Assembly: GCF_038502225.1 (NCBI RefSeq) | Contig: NW_027196406.1 | Coordinates: 28,785 to 92,784 of the forward strand | Origin: Cherax quadricarinatus | Taxonomy: Eukaryota > Arthropoda > Malacostraca > Decapoda > Parastacidae | Direction: 5' to 3' | DNA length: 64,000 nucleotides | Position numbers and translations under genes: made by a program | Part shown: piece by piece, positions 9,826 to 19,788 of the stretch | How the letters are laid out: every line of letters starts with the position of its first letter | Numbering within the stretch: the stretch's first letter is position 1 | Notes under the pieces: generated by a model | The model's input: the letters and a program-made list of their open reading frames with translations, nothing else | Told to the model about the DNA's origin: nothing | Database searches by the model: none

Positions 9826-9876
9826 TTATTATAATCAAAAAGAAGCGCTAAGCCACAAAGGCTATACAGCGCTGCA
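9826..9876 (-). mobile_element. Extremely short I-LINE 3' tail insertion
   Basis: 51 bp matching the last ~50 nt of the I-like LINE (AGCGCTGTATAG...GGCTTAGCGCTTC, then TTGATTATAATA on the minus strand). Flanked by a 12-bp direct repeat TGCACTTGTGTA at 9814-9825 and 9877-9888. This is a genuine insertion of just the 3' end, the product of extreme 5' truncation. Confidence 0.85.
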
Positions 9877-9888
9877 TGCACTTGTGTA

Positions 9889-10285
9889 AATTCTGGTTAA
9901 ATAAATATTTCCAATGGGGTCTTACACGTTTTGTAAAATTTTACCTAAAATTATTCAGGGAATTCACGAAATGTGACAAATTTCTGAAAAGGGATTACAT
10001 AGTCACATAAAACAGCGTTTTATGTCCACTAAAACAGTGTTTTATGTAGATTTAGCCTCAGTAGTCAATGTTACTACTTTCCATTCATAGTTATGAGGTT
10101 TAATAATACAAAAGGTAAATTATTTACAGAAATTTATCATGAAATAACATGGAAGTTCCAATCTGGTTCCTGATTTTTTTTCTTCTTCCAAGGTTTTCCT
10201 TCATAGCTTGAGAACGCCTCACCCGATCGCCTTGAAATTTATGACACTGGTGTACTATAACTAGGAAAAGATTCATGCAACTACT
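9889..10285. other. No gene seen
   Basis: AT-rich sequence with a short direct repeat around AAACAGTGTTTTATGT (10010-10040). Nothing recognisable as coding, RNA gene or named repeat. Confidence 0.5.
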
Positions 10286-10497
10286 GATATAAGATAAGAT
10301 TTTGTTGGCACTTTTAACCCGGAGTGTTAACTACCCAAGATAACCCGAGAAAGTCAGTGCTTCATCGAAGACTGTCTGTCTTATTTCCATTATTGTTCTT
10401 TAAGCTTGTACGCCAGGATGCCACCCACACCGGTCGACTAAACGGGGACAACAGGTTTAAGTAAACACGTCCGGTATTTCCACCCTTGTCGGTCGCT
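10286..10497 (-). mobile_element. tRNA-type SINE family A, decayed copy
   Basis: Shares blocks in order with 60165-60440 and 24425-24575: AAGATTTTGTTGG, GTTAACTACCCA, AAGTCAGTG, CATCGA.GACTGTCT and CAGGATGCCACCCACACC. In the best copy (60165-60440) the minus strand begins with a tRNA-like A box and B box, so the family reads minus here. The head is missing in this copy. Confidence 0.65.
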
Positions 10498-10499
10498 CC

Positions 10500-11860
10500 T
10501 GTCTGTCCCAACTACTGGACAACTATGACAAGGTCCTGGATGCTCTAGAAGACAAACAGAATGCAAATGTAATATACACAGACTTTGCAAAAGCCCTTGA
10601 CAAGTGTAACCATGGTGTAATAGTACACAAAATGCGTGATAAAGGAATAACAGGAAGAGTTCGTAGATGGATCTATAATTTCCTCACAAACAGAACACAA
10701 AGAGTAGTAGTCAACAGAGTAAAGTCTGAGGCGACTACGGTGAAAAGCTCTGTTCCACAAGGCACAGTACTCGCTCCCATCTTGTTTCTCATACTCATAT
10801 CTGACAGACAGGGATAGAAGCCACAGCGCCGTGTCTTCCTTAGCAGATGGTACCCGAATCTGCATGACAGTGTCTTCCATTGAAGACACTGCGGACATCA
10901 GAAAACAATATGAAGTTCAATGATGAGAAATTTTCAATTACTCCGATATGGAAAACGTGAGGAAATTAAAACTGCATAGGAGTATAAAAAAATTCCAACC
11001 ACACAATATTATTATTATTATTATAATCAAAAAGAAGCGCTAAGCCACAAGGGCTATACAGCGCTCCAACCACACAATAGAGCGAAAAACTAATGTCAAA
11101 GACCTGGGAGTGATCATGTCAGAAGATCTCACCTTCAAGGACCATAAGATTGGATCAATCGTATCTGCTAGAAAAATGACAGAATGGATAATGAGAACTT
11201 TCAAAACCAGGGATGCCAAGCCCATGATGGCACTCTTCAGGTCACTTGTTCTATCTAGGCTGGAATATTGCTGCACACTAACAGCACCTTTCATGGCAGG
11301 TGAAATTGCTGACCTAGAAAATGTACAGAGAACCTTCACGGCACACACAACTGCGATAAACCACCTCACTTTACCGGGAGTGCTTGAAGTTCCTAAACCT
11401 GTACTCCCTGGAATGCAGGCGGGAGAGATACATGATTATATACACCTGGAAAATCCTAGAGGGACTAGTACCAAACTTGCACACGAAAATCACTCCCTAT
11501 GAAAGCAAAAGACTCGCCAGACGATGCAATATTCCCCCAATGAAAAGCAGGGGTGCCACTAGCACGATAAGAGACAACACAATAAGTGTCAGGGGCCCAA
11601 GACTGTTCAACTTCCTCCCAGCATACATAAGGGGGATTACCAATAGACCCCTGGCTGTCTTCAAGCAGGCACTGGACAGGCACTTTAAGTCGGTACCTGA
11701 CCAGCCGGGTTGTGGCTCATACGTTGGATTACGCGCGGCCAGCAGTAACAGCCTGGTTGATCAGGCCCTGGTCCATCATGAGGCCTGGTCACAGACTGGG
11801 CCGCGGGGGCGTTGACCCCCGGAACTCTCTCCAGGCATACTCCAGGATCAAACCACGGAC
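10500..11860 (+). pseudogene. LINE-C (CR1/Jockey-group) reverse transcriptase relic
   Basis: Plus-strand RT fragments in shifting frames. 10500-10816 reads LEDKQNANVIYTDFAKALDK (motif A), RRWIYNFLTNRTQRVVVN and VPQGTVLAPILFLILISD (motif B). The motif C region near 10850 reads LADG instead of FADD. After a nested 56-bp insertion, 11083-11815 continues with LGVIMSEDLTFKDHK, LVLSRLEYCCTL and LENVQRTF, then the C-terminus (RLFNFLPAYIRG..., ALDRHFKSVPDQP). The 3' end (CCGCGGGGGCGTTGACCCCC, ~11798-11818) recurs as stand-alone tails elsewhere. Several frameshifts and lost active-site residues make it dead. Confidence 0.85.
11009..11064 (-). mobile_element. Short I-LINE 3' tail inserted in LINE-C
   Basis: 56 bp equal to the 3' end of the I-like LINE with its (TAA)n tail, flanked by the 15-bp direct repeat TCCAACCACACAATA at 10994-11008 and 11065-11079. 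It splits the LINE-C RT frame and so is younger than LINE-C. Confidence 0.9.
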
Positions 11861-12158
11861 ACTACCAGGTCAATTTTGTATCAATCATTCCCGATTTTGG
11901 TTTCAGCGCCACAACACGAGAAAGGTTCTGTTGATCGGCTTCAAATTTTCATTACCGGTGAATTCTACTTTGACTTCTGTAGAATTCCTTTGTGCGCATG
12001 TAGAGGTAGAGAGGGCTGGGTTTATGAGATACGGGAATATCGTTCTCTGATCGCAGATAGACCGAACCACATGTAATTTTTGCACATTAGAGGTTCGTAT
12101 ATGTCAAAATTCATTAAATACTTAAATTAAAATATGCCATACTATTACAGCTCGTGTG
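11861..12158. other. No gene seen
   Basis: Unassigned sequence between the LINE-C 3' end and the 378-bp array. Short open frames here have no recognisable domain. Confidence 0.5.
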
Positions 12159-12221
12159 ATGAATGGTTTGAAAAACCGACAAGTTGAAGATTGAGACACT
12201 TATGCAGCATATGGGAATCTT

Positions 12222-12267
12222 TATTCAGGAAACGTTTCGCCACACAGTGGCTTCATCAGTCCAATAC
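12222..12267 (-). ncRNA. Hammerhead-ribozyme-like motif, unit 1
   Basis: Minus strand: UAUUGGA - CUGAUGA - A - GCCAC(UGU)GUGGC - GAAA - CGUU - UCCUGAAUA. The core boxes CUGAUGA and GAAA are exact, and helix II is 5 bp. Helix I can form from GGA/UCC plus UAUU/AAUA with a 2-nt bulge. GUU is a permitted cleavage triplet. Helix III within one molecule is too short, but ACGU is self-complementary, so two copies could form a dimer. One extra A lies between CUGAUGA and helix II, a departure from consensus. Activity is inferred, not shown. Confidence 0.55.
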
Positions 12268-12599
12268 AAAGAGGAAGGCGTAAGGAGAGGAGGAGAATGA
12301 GGTAATCAGTCCCTCAACCTGGAGTCGATGTGTTCAGTCCATCAATCTTGTAGAATGTACAGCATAGGGCCGTAGACGTGGCTTATATACTGTAGTGAGG
12401 TGACGTGAAGCAGATGGAGGCGGGGTCATAGTGGTACCATCCACTAGTCGAAGTAGGTCTTCGTCCAAAGGTTGAACAAGTGTTGAAGAATTCTTTGTAA
12501 CAAGACCCCATGATGCTGCCGTGTCTGACAGTTGTGATGAATGGTTTGAAAAACCGACAAGTTGAAGATTGAGACACTTATGCAGCATATGGGAATCTT

Positions 12600-12645
12600 T
12601 ATTCAGGAAACGTTTCGCCACACAGTGGCTTCATCAGTCCAATAC
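12600..12645 (-). ncRNA. Hammerhead-ribozyme-like motif, unit 2
   Basis: Same as 12222-12267, one 378-bp period on. Two copies in tandem would allow a transcript to be cut into unit-length pieces or to form the dimeric core. Confidence 0.55.
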
Positions 12646-12985
12646 AAAGAGGAAGGCGTAAGGAGAGGAGGAGAATGAGGTAATCAGTCCCTCAACCTGG
12701 AGTCGATGTGTTCAGTCCATCAATCTTGTAGAATGTACAGCATAGGGCCGTAGACGTGGCTTATATACTGTAGTGAGGTGACGTGAAGCAGATGGAGGCG
12801 GGGTCATAGTGGTACCATCCACTAGTCGAAGTAGGTCTTCGTCCAAAGGTTGAACAAGTGTTGAAGAATTCTTTGTAACAAGACCCCATGATGCTGCCGT
12901 GTCTGACAGTTGTGATGAATGGTTTGAAAAACCGACAAGTTGAAGATTGAGACACTTATGCAGCATATGGGATTCCCATATGCTG

Positions 12986-13145
12986 CACTCAGTTTACACA
13001 TTGTGATTCGGGGATCGATTCCCGGTATGGCTGGCAGACATCAGGACGTGTTTCCATAAGACAACTGCTGTTTATGTACCTGGGTGTTAGTTGACTGGTG
13101 TGGGTCGCATCCTGGGACAAAATTGACCTAATTTGCCCGAAATGC
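12986..13145 (+). mobile_element. tRNA-related SINE family D fragment
   Basis: Contains a B-box-like GGGGATCGATTCCCGG (13010-13025), then GTACCTGGGTGTTAGT..., GGTCGCATCCTGGGACAAAATTG and GAAATGCTCTGCAT. The same order is found at 42383-42545. It ends exactly where the I-like LINE tail begins. Confidence 0.65.
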
Positions 13146-13345
13146 TCTGCATATTATTATTATTATAATCAAAAAGAAGCGCTAAGCCACAAGGGCTATA
13201 CAGCGCTGCAGGGTAGGGAAGGAAGCAAGGGAATTGGATGGCAGAAGGGAGGGGGGATGATCAGCAGGTTACAGAAAACAGCGGGGCAGGGGATAGTACG
13301 GGGGTAGAGGGTAGCAAGAGATTCAAGTAGAAAGGGCTGAAAGTA
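13146..13345 (-). promoter_or_regulatory. 3' UTR and tail of I-like LINE copy B
   Basis: About 180 nt after the ORF2 stop, ending AGCGCTGTATAGCCC...GGCTTAGCGCTTC and then ATAATAATAATA. This terminal ~50 nt is what is found in the short insertions at 9826 and 11009, and in diverged form at the 3' end of SINE-B. It is likely the segment the LINE reverse transcriptase recognises. Confidence 0.75.
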
Positions 13346-16300
13346 TCAGAATTTGTGAAGTAAGTCAGTCGTTGTCAAAAAGTCAATGAGAGAGTCCGGA
13401 TGAAAGGTGGGTCCATCAGCGAGAAGGGAAGGTAAAGAGAGAGCAGCGGGGCGAAGACGACGACAGAGGTAAATTCTGCGTGCTCGTTGATAAAGTGGGC
13501 AGTCCAACAGAATGTGGCTGACTGATAATGGAGCTTGGCAATTCTCACAGAGAGGAGCAAGACGCCTCTCCATGAGATATCCATGAGTAAGACGAGTATG
13601 GCCAATGCGAAGACGGGAGAGAGTAGTCTCCCAACCTCGACACTGGTGATAAGAAGACGGCCAGTAACCTATACTCGGTTTAATAGACTGAAGTTTGTTG
13701 CCGAGCATAGTAGACCAACGTTGTTGCCAACGGGTGTGAAGGTGGGAAGATATTACAGCAAAATAGTCCGTACATGGAATACCTCTATAAGAAACTGGTA
13801 GGTCATGTACTGCTGACCGCGCAGCAGTGTCTGCCTGTTCATTGCCCTGTACGTCAACATGACTAGGGACCCAACAAAAAACAATATCTTTATGCTTAGT
13901 AAAGATGCGGCGTAGCCAAAGTTGGATACGGAGGACTAAGGGGTGAGGTGTATCAAATTTTTGTATAGCCTGTAAAGCACTAAGGGAGTCTGAGACAACC
14001 ACAAATGATGACACAGGCATAGATGCAATACGGATAAGTGCTGTAAGGATGGCATATAATTCAGCAGTAAAAATACTAGCTGAAGATAGTAAATGCCCTT
14101 GTACGACGCTGTCCGGAAACACTGCTGCGAATCCTACGCCGTCAGAAGACTTAGAGCCATCTGTGTACACAGCAATGGCATGAGAATGAGAGTGAAAGTG
14201 GTCAAGAAAAAGAGAGCGGGAAGCGACCGTAGACAGTTGGGCTTTCGAGCAAGGGAGGGAGAAAGAACAGACTCGAACAGCTGGAACTTCCCAGGGGGGT
14301 AGGGAAAAGTGAGATGCTACATGTACATAGAAAGGTGGTAGTTGAAGAGAAGACAAGAGCGAATGAAGGCGAAGAGAGAAGGGACGGAGTAAGCAGGGGC
14401 GGCGAACAAATAAAGAATGTCTACTAATATCAGTGACCATTCTATAAATGGAAGGATTGCGGAGATCATGAGAGCGTACATAGTAGCGCAGGCAATGGGC
14501 ATCACGGCGATCGGATAAGGATGGAACGTTCGCTTCTGCATAGAGGCTTTCGACAGGGGAAGAGCGAAAAGCACCAAGGCATAAACGTAATCCTTGGTGA
14601 TGAATGGGGTTAAGGCTAGAGAGAGTAGCAGGAGATGCCGCTGAATAGATCTGGTCACCATAATCAAGTTTCGATAAAATAAGGGTGGAATGTAGGTGAA
14701 GGAGGGTTCGACGATCAGCTCCCCACGAAAGATGAGCAAGGGTTTTAAGAAGGTTCAGCCGGCTGTGACAAGTTGCCTTCAGAGAGGTAATGTGAGGTTT
14801 CCAGGATAACCTACGATCAAAGAGGAGGCCCAGAAACTTGACTGTATCACGTTCAGGGATACGTGAGCCATAGAGGTACAAAGGATGATCGGAGATGACA
14901 GAGCGTCTAGTGAAAGTGATTTGGTGGGTTTTAGTGCTGGAAAATTTAAACCCATGTGTGGTGGCCCAATTGGAAACACGGTCGACTGCATGCTGGAGAG
15001 AAACTGTAAGGAGGTGACAGTCAGCGCCTGCACAGGCAATAGCGAAGTCATCAACATAGAGTGATGACCAAATATTTGATGGAAGACTAGAGGCCAAATC
15101 ATTAATAGCAAGGAGAAAAAGTGTTGTGCTCAGAACACATCCCTGGGGGACACCTTCAGCTTGGATAAAGTCCGGGGAGAGCACATTATTAACCCGAACA
15201 CGGAAATGCCTGTCAGTTAAAAAGTTCTTAAGGAAGGATGGTAGATTGCCTCGAAGGCCTAAGGAGTGGGCTTGGGCTAAAATATTATACCTCCAAGTTG
15301 TGTCATATGCCTTCTCAAGGTCAAAAAATATGGCAATAACTGAGTGGTTATTCGCAAAGGCATTACGAACATACGTATCCAAGCGCAGTAAGGGGTCTAT
15401 GGTAGAACGTCCCTTACGAAAGCCATATTGACGAGTGGAGAGACTGTTGTGTGTCTCTAAATACCACACTAAACGTCTATTTACTAGACGTTCCATTACT
15501 TTGCAAACTGCACTGGTAAGAGCAATAGGACGATAGTGGGAGGTTTCATGTCCCGTAGTGCCTGGTTTGCGGAAAGGGAGAACAATGGCGGATTTCCACA
15601 GCTGTGGAAGAACTCCTTGTGACCAAATAAGATTGTAAAGGCGTAATAGGACTGCAAGGGCTGACTGATGTAAATGTTGTAGCATACGAATATGAATGTC
15701 GTCGGGCCCAGCTGCCGATGATCGACAAGCTGAGAGTGTTGCCTCCAGTTCTTGAAGTGTAAAAGGCACATTATACTGTTCTTCTCTGAGAGAAGAAAAG
15801 TCCAAGGGTGCTAACTCTCTGGCAGACTTTGAGGAAAGAAATGAGGGGCATAGATGGAGTCCCTGAGAAATACGGACCAGATGATTGCCAATTTCATTGG
15901 CAACATCTAGTGGGTTTGCTATATCAACACCGGCAACCCGCAGAACAGGAGCCGGGTCAGGAGAATATTTACCACTCAGTTTTCGTACTTTTTTCCAGAC
16001 TGCACTCATAGAGGAAGCAGAGGTGATGGTGGAGACATAATCTCGCCAGCAAGTGCGTTTAGCGTCACGGATGACACGGCGAGCGATCGCACGCTTCTGT
16101 TTAAAATCAAGGAGTCGCTCTGTGGTTCTATTGTACCGGTACCTGCCCCATGCAGCGCGTTTCAAACGTACTGCACGAGCACAAGCAGGAGACCACCAAG
16201 GCACGCATTTCTGAGAATGCCTGCCCGAAGTTTGGGGTATAGAATGAGAAGCTGCGGTGAAAATGGAGGACGAGAAGAGGTGTAAAAGCTCATCGATGGA

Positions 16301-17047
16301 GGACGAAGAAGGAACCTCTTTAAAAACAGTCAGGTGTGAGTAAAGGTTCCAATTTGCCCGATTAAATTGCCAGCGTGGGGTGCGAAGAGGTGGCGAATAT
16401 GAAGGGGAAGTAAGAATGATTGGGAAATGATCACTGTCATGTAAGTCCGGGAGAACAGACCAAGTAAAGTCTAATGCGGCGGAGGAAGAGCAAACTGAGA
16501 GATCGATGCAAGAGAGAGTATGAGTCCGAGGATCAAAATGGGTGTGAGTACCTGTATTTAAAACATGGAGGGGGTGGGTGGCAAGAAAAGCCTCTAACTG
16601 AATTCCTCGGGAATCACAGTGAGACCCTCCCCAGAGGAAATGGTGGGCATTAAAATCACCAAGTAACAGAATCGGTGGCGGTAATGACGAAACAAGGAAG
16701 GCAAAATCCGGAATAGATAATGCCCGAGAAGGAGAGAGATATAAAGAACAGAGCGTATACCACCTATGTAAGTGGATACGGGCTGCTGTGTAATGCAGCG
16801 AAGTATGAACAAATAGCTGATGGTACGGAATATCAGTGCGGAGAAGAAGGGCACTTTCATTAAAGGTCCCATCAGGAAAAGGATCTGAAGAATACAATAA
16901 ATTATAGCCTGAGATGTGAGAAATAACAGCAGAGTGTAATTTTGGTTCCTGTAAGCAAACACCAACAGGGGCAAACTGGGAGAGTAACATCTGAAGCTCA
17001 CCCCGATTACCCCTGAGGCCGCGTATATTCCACTGTAAAAAGGCCAT
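13346..17047 (-). CDS. ORF2 polyprotein (endonuclease-RT-RNase H) of I-like LINE copy B
   Basis: Intact 1233-residue ORF from the ATG at 17047. Residues ~1-215 are an APE endonuclease (WNIRGLRGN, VCLQEP, LLGDFNAHH, SDHFPI). RT lies at ~440-720: HYRPIALTSAVCKVMERLV, AIFFDLEKAYDTTW (motif A), GVPQGCVLSTTLFLLAIND (motif B), SLYVDDFAIAC (motif C, YVDD). RNase H lies at ~920-1060: AVYTDGSKSSDG, FTAELYAILTAL, VVVSDSLSAL, CWVPSHVDVQGNEQAD, with all catalytic Asp/Glu/His blocks present. The C-terminal CENCQAPLSVSHILLDC is a CCHC-type finger. It would nick DNA, prime and copy LINE RNA and remove the RNA strand. It starts 44 nt after the ORF1 stop. Nothing in it is broken. Confidence 0.95.
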   Translation of the reverse strand: MAFLQWNIRGLRGNRGELQMLLSQFAPVGVCLQEPKLHSAVISHISGYNLLYSSDPFPDGTFNESALLLRTDIPYHQLFVHTSLHYTAARIHLHRWYTLCSLYLSPSRALSIPDFAFLVSSLPPPILLLGDFNAHHFLWGGSHCDSRGIQLEAFLATHPLHVLNTGTHTHFDPRTHTLSCIDLSVCSSSAALDFTWSVLPDLHDSDHFPIILTSPSYSPPLRTPRWQFNRANWNLYSHLTVFKEVPSSSSIDELLHLFSSSIFTAASHSIPQTSGRHSQKCVPWWSPACARAVRLKRAAWGRYRYNRTTERLLDFKQKRAIARRVIRDAKRTCWRDYVSTITSASSMSAVWKKVRKLSGKYSPDPAPVLRVAGVDIANPLDVANEIGNHLVRISQGLHLCPSFLSSKSARELAPLDFSSLREEQYNVPFTLQELEATLSACRSSAAGPDDIHIRMLQHLHQSALAVLLRLYNLIWSQGVLPQLWKSAIVLPFRKPGTTGHETSHYRPIALTSAVCKVMERLVNRRLVWYLETHNSLSTRQYGFRKGRSTIDPLLRLDTYVRNAFANNHSVIAIFFDLEKAYDTTWRYNILAQAHSLGLRGNLPSFLKNFLTDRHFRVRVNNVLSPDFIQAEGVPQGCVLSTTLFLLAINDLASSLPSNIWSSLYVDDFAIACAGADCHLLTVSLQHAVDRVSNWATTHGFKFSSTKTHQITFTRRSVISDHPLYLYGSRIPERDTVKFLGLLFDRRLSWKPHITSLKATCHSRLNLLKTLAHLSWGADRRTLLHLHSTLILSKLDYGDQIYSAASPATLSSLNPIHHQGLRLCLGAFRSSPVESLYAEANVPSLSDRRDAHCLRYYVRSHDLRNPSIYRMVTDISRHSLFVRRPCLLRPFSLRLHSLLSSLQLPPFYVHVASHFSLPPWEVPAVRVCSFSLPCSKAQLSTVASRSLFLDHFHSHSHAIAVYTDGSKSSDGVGFAAVFPDSVVQGHLLSSASIFTAELYAILTALIRIASMPVSSFVVVSDSLSALQAIQKFDTPHPLVLRIQLWLRRIFTKHKDIVFCWVPSHVDVQGNEQADTAARSAVHDLPVSYRGIPCTDYFAVISSHLHTRWQQRWSTMLGNKLQSIKPSIGYWPSSYHQCRGWETTLSRLRIGHTRLTHGYLMERRLAPLCENCQAPLSVSHILLDCPLYQRARRIYLCRRLRPAALSLPSLLADGPTFHPDSLIDFLTTTDLLHKF

Positions 17048-17091
17048 GATTGGCAATGATAAAGATACTTGAAATCCGCAGGTAAGGGTTC

Positions 17092-19025
17092 CTACGGACT
17101 AGAAGGGTTAGTAAAGTCCACATGCGGAGGCAGTGGAAAATGTTCAAGCAGCGAAGGAACGGTGCGCTGTGAAGAAAGGAGTTGCGCAGATGGAGCAGAG
17201 GAGAGAGAAAGAGCGGAAGGTGGATCAGTGTCCATTGATGGTTTGGTCTCTGCAATATATTCAGAGATTGCTTCAAGTGTTTCGGAATTCAGAGATGTCG
17301 TATGGGAGACAATATTGGGAATGGTAGGGGGAGGATGAGTAAAGATTGGAACTGTATTGGACTGTACCAAGGTAGGGGGGGGGGCGAAAGGGTGGAGGGA
17401 ACTGGAGAAGCGTGGCAGGGGACAGAAGAGACAGGAACCTGGGAGGTGGCAGAAGAGGAAGAAACTTGGGAGGGAACAGGGGAGGAAGGTACATTACGAG
17501 GAGGAGGGTGAACCTCTGCACTTGTAACTGAGCCAGTGAGAGGGGAAGAACTAGGGACAGAGACAGGGAGGGTAAAATGAGGAGGTGGAAGATGGGTAGG
17601 AGGTGTTACCGGACCTTTTTTTGACTTTTGAGAAGTAGAGGGACGATTGGGAAGAGGTGTCGTACGAGGTCTCGTCGATACTGAGGCTTGTAAGAGAGAA
17701 CTCGAAGAAGCGAGATTAGACTGAGGCGTTGAAGTAGGGACGTCTGAGCCGAGGACAGCAAAAGGATTAGATACAGGAGTGATTATGGGAGAGGTAACCA
17801 CAGAGGTGGGTGTAGAAGATGGGATACCAGAAGTGGGGGGACGTTTTGAAACACGGGAATAAGAAACACGTGGGAGTCTCCCTTGGAGGCGGAGATGAGA
17901 AACTGCCATGGCATAAGGGAGACCTTCTGTCTCTTTGAGGTAACGGATTTCCCGCTCGTTTAAATAGACCTGACAACGGCGAGAGTACGAAGGGTGAGCC
18001 TCATGACAGTTAAGGCAAGAGGGAGATCGATTGCAAGACGTATTAGAATGGTCATCGGCACCACAGACTGGGCATTCGGCGATAGATCTGCAATATTTCG
18101 CTGGATGGCCAAATCGCCAGCAATTTCTACACTGTTGTGGTGTAGGGATCACCTTTCGAACTTGTAACCGATGTCCTGCTATATAAACTGAGGATGGGAG
18201 TTCTCGGCTGTCAAAAGTTAAACGAGCCACATTGCTAGGGTATCGTCTCCGCCCACGGGCAGGAAGAACGTAAGTGTCTACCTTGAGGATTGGGAGATCT
18301 TGGAGTTCCAGCTGTTCTAGAATGTCGGTGCCACATGTCTGGAAATTTTGTTGAACAATGGTATGGGGCAGAATAACGGTACCACTACAAGAATTGAGGG
18401 AATGATGTTTTTCAAGGGTGACAGGAACAGTATCTATATGGGAAAGACGAGAGAGCTCACGAGCCTGGGTAGCATTCTGTACGGTAATGATGCGCGTACC
18501 GCTCTTAAGAGCATGAAAAGAAATATCTTTACCAACATGGCGTAGGAGTGCCTTGCCAATACTATGGTCAGAAAGATAGGCAGTAGAGGAAGTTGGTCGT
18601 AAAGTGAAGAATTTAGTCCACTGTTCAGTCTGAAACTGAGCGTGGAAAGGTAGTGAAGGACGTGTCGATCGTTTCTGAGAAGAACGAGAAGGTGAAGGTG
18701 GAGAAGTATCATCAGCAGGTAATTGTCGTTGACGTTTAGGCGTGGGACCAGAGTTGGTCCGACGTGGAACGGGTCGGCGATTTGAAAATTGCCGCACCGT
18801 AGAGGGAGAGGCCGGAAGCATAGTCAGAGGAGAGCGAAGGTCTGATAAATCGAAGGAGTCAGTCGAGGCCTCAGTACCTGAAGCGGGTGAGGAAACAGCA
18901 CCGGCAATAGGTACAGAGGCATGAGGAATGTCTGAAGAGTGGTCCAAAGACGAGGCGGGGTCAGAACGGGGTGCGGTATCAAGAAGGGGCCCGGGGGTAC
19001 CAGGTTCATGGACTAGGGCTGCCAT
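17092..19025 (-). pseudogene. ORF1 of I-like LINE copy B, frameshifted
   Basis: Same gag-like protein as 1172-3103 (N-terminal disordered part, three CCHC knuckles), starting at the ATG at 19025. A G run at about 17372-17383 is two bases longer than in copy A (10 against 8). This shifts the frame after ~550 residues and ends the protein at 17289. The original C-terminal frame continues at 17092-17370. Only the Pro/Ser-rich tail is affected, so a shortened protein could keep its RNA-binding part. Homopolymer length may also be a sequencing artefact. Confidence 0.88.
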
Positions 19026-19761
19026 GGTTAGGTTACTTCTTTCTTTTTGTTTTTAAGAAAAAAAAAGAAAGAAGAAAAGAAAATAAAAATAAAAAAAAGA
19101 AAAAAAAAGGGGGGACCGGGGAGGGATAGTTCCTAGGAGGAATGAAAGGGCCAGAAATCTCCCTCCGCGCCCAAGAGGACTCGACACCGCTAGTAGCGCA
19201 GATGCAGCATGGAACCCGTGCCATACCCTACCCTTCATGCCAGTAAACCAGCAATCTGGGATAGCAACCTCACATCTGCCGAGCTACCTCGGTGGACAAA
19301 AGAGAGGGCGGCCGGATATCCGCCACAAAGCATACCTCCTTCAGCCACCACCCCCGGAATCCGAAAGGTGGCTTCCAGAGATACACCCGTCGCCCAAAAG
19401 ACACCCAAAGCCACTCCGGGATACCGGAGAGGGATCGGGACATCCCTAGGCAATCCAGATTCCACGGCAAACTACGCCACCGCCAAGAAACCTCAACGGA
19501 ATGGGATGGACCCCGGTGTCCTTTCCCCTACCTAGGAACTAGCGCGCCTGTGGGAGAAATCCCAAAGGACAAAAAGAGGAAGGGCAAAAGGGAGGAGTGG
19601 GGAGGAGGAGGAGGAAAGGAAAAAGGGGAGGATGGGGAGGATGGGATAGGGGAGGGGAGATTGGGGGGTAATTAGGTTCGGTCTGAGGAAGAAGACCGAT
19701 AGGTCTAATTCCTCAGACCAAGAGCCTCTTCACCACGCCAAGGAGCCCCCCTTGAAGAGGA
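19026..19761 (-). promoter_or_regulatory. 5' UTR of I-like LINE copy B
   Basis: Leader matching 3104-3839 with one substitution (near 19390). Carries the same 40-nt hairpin (19680-19719) and the same pyrimidine tract upstream of the ORF1 ATG. Confidence 0.6.
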
Positions 19762-19788
19762 CTATATAGGTGTGGTGGGGTTCTTAAA

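Larger units (their letters stand above)
12159..12972 (-). repeat. 378-bp tandem repeat with hammerhead-like core (two units plus a part)
   Basis: Two complete units plus a third start, with exact period 378 (GAATGGTTTGAAAAACCG recurs at 12161, 12539 and 12917) and near-identical sequence. On the minus strand each unit carries the hammerhead-like core, then AATAAAGATTCCCATATG..., then a GGTTTTTCAAACC hairpin. The array ends at a small fold-back (12959-12985). Size and organisation resemble tandem Penelope terminal repeats or animal retrozymes, both of which are known to carry hammerhead motifs. The same unit, diverged, occurs at 36196-36654 and 50585-51075. Confidence 0.85.
13146..19761 (-). 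mobile_element. I/Nimb-like LINE, copy B (full length, 6.6 kb)
   Basis: Complete element on the minus strand: 5' UTR (19026-19761), ORF1 (17092-19025, frameshifted), ORF2 (13346-17047, intact), short 3' UTR and a TAA-type tail (13146-13163). The overlap with copy A (3.8 kb) differs at only three places, which implies recent transposition or a recent duplication. I found no clear target duplication: the left flank ends CTCTGCAT and the right flank starts CTATATAGG. Post-insertion rearrangement, or arrival by duplication, is therefore possible. Confidence 0.92.

Noticed and set aside
13146..19761. Target duplication for I-like LINE copy B
   Set aside because: Left flank (CTCTGCAT) and right flank (CTATATAGG) do not match over a convincing length.
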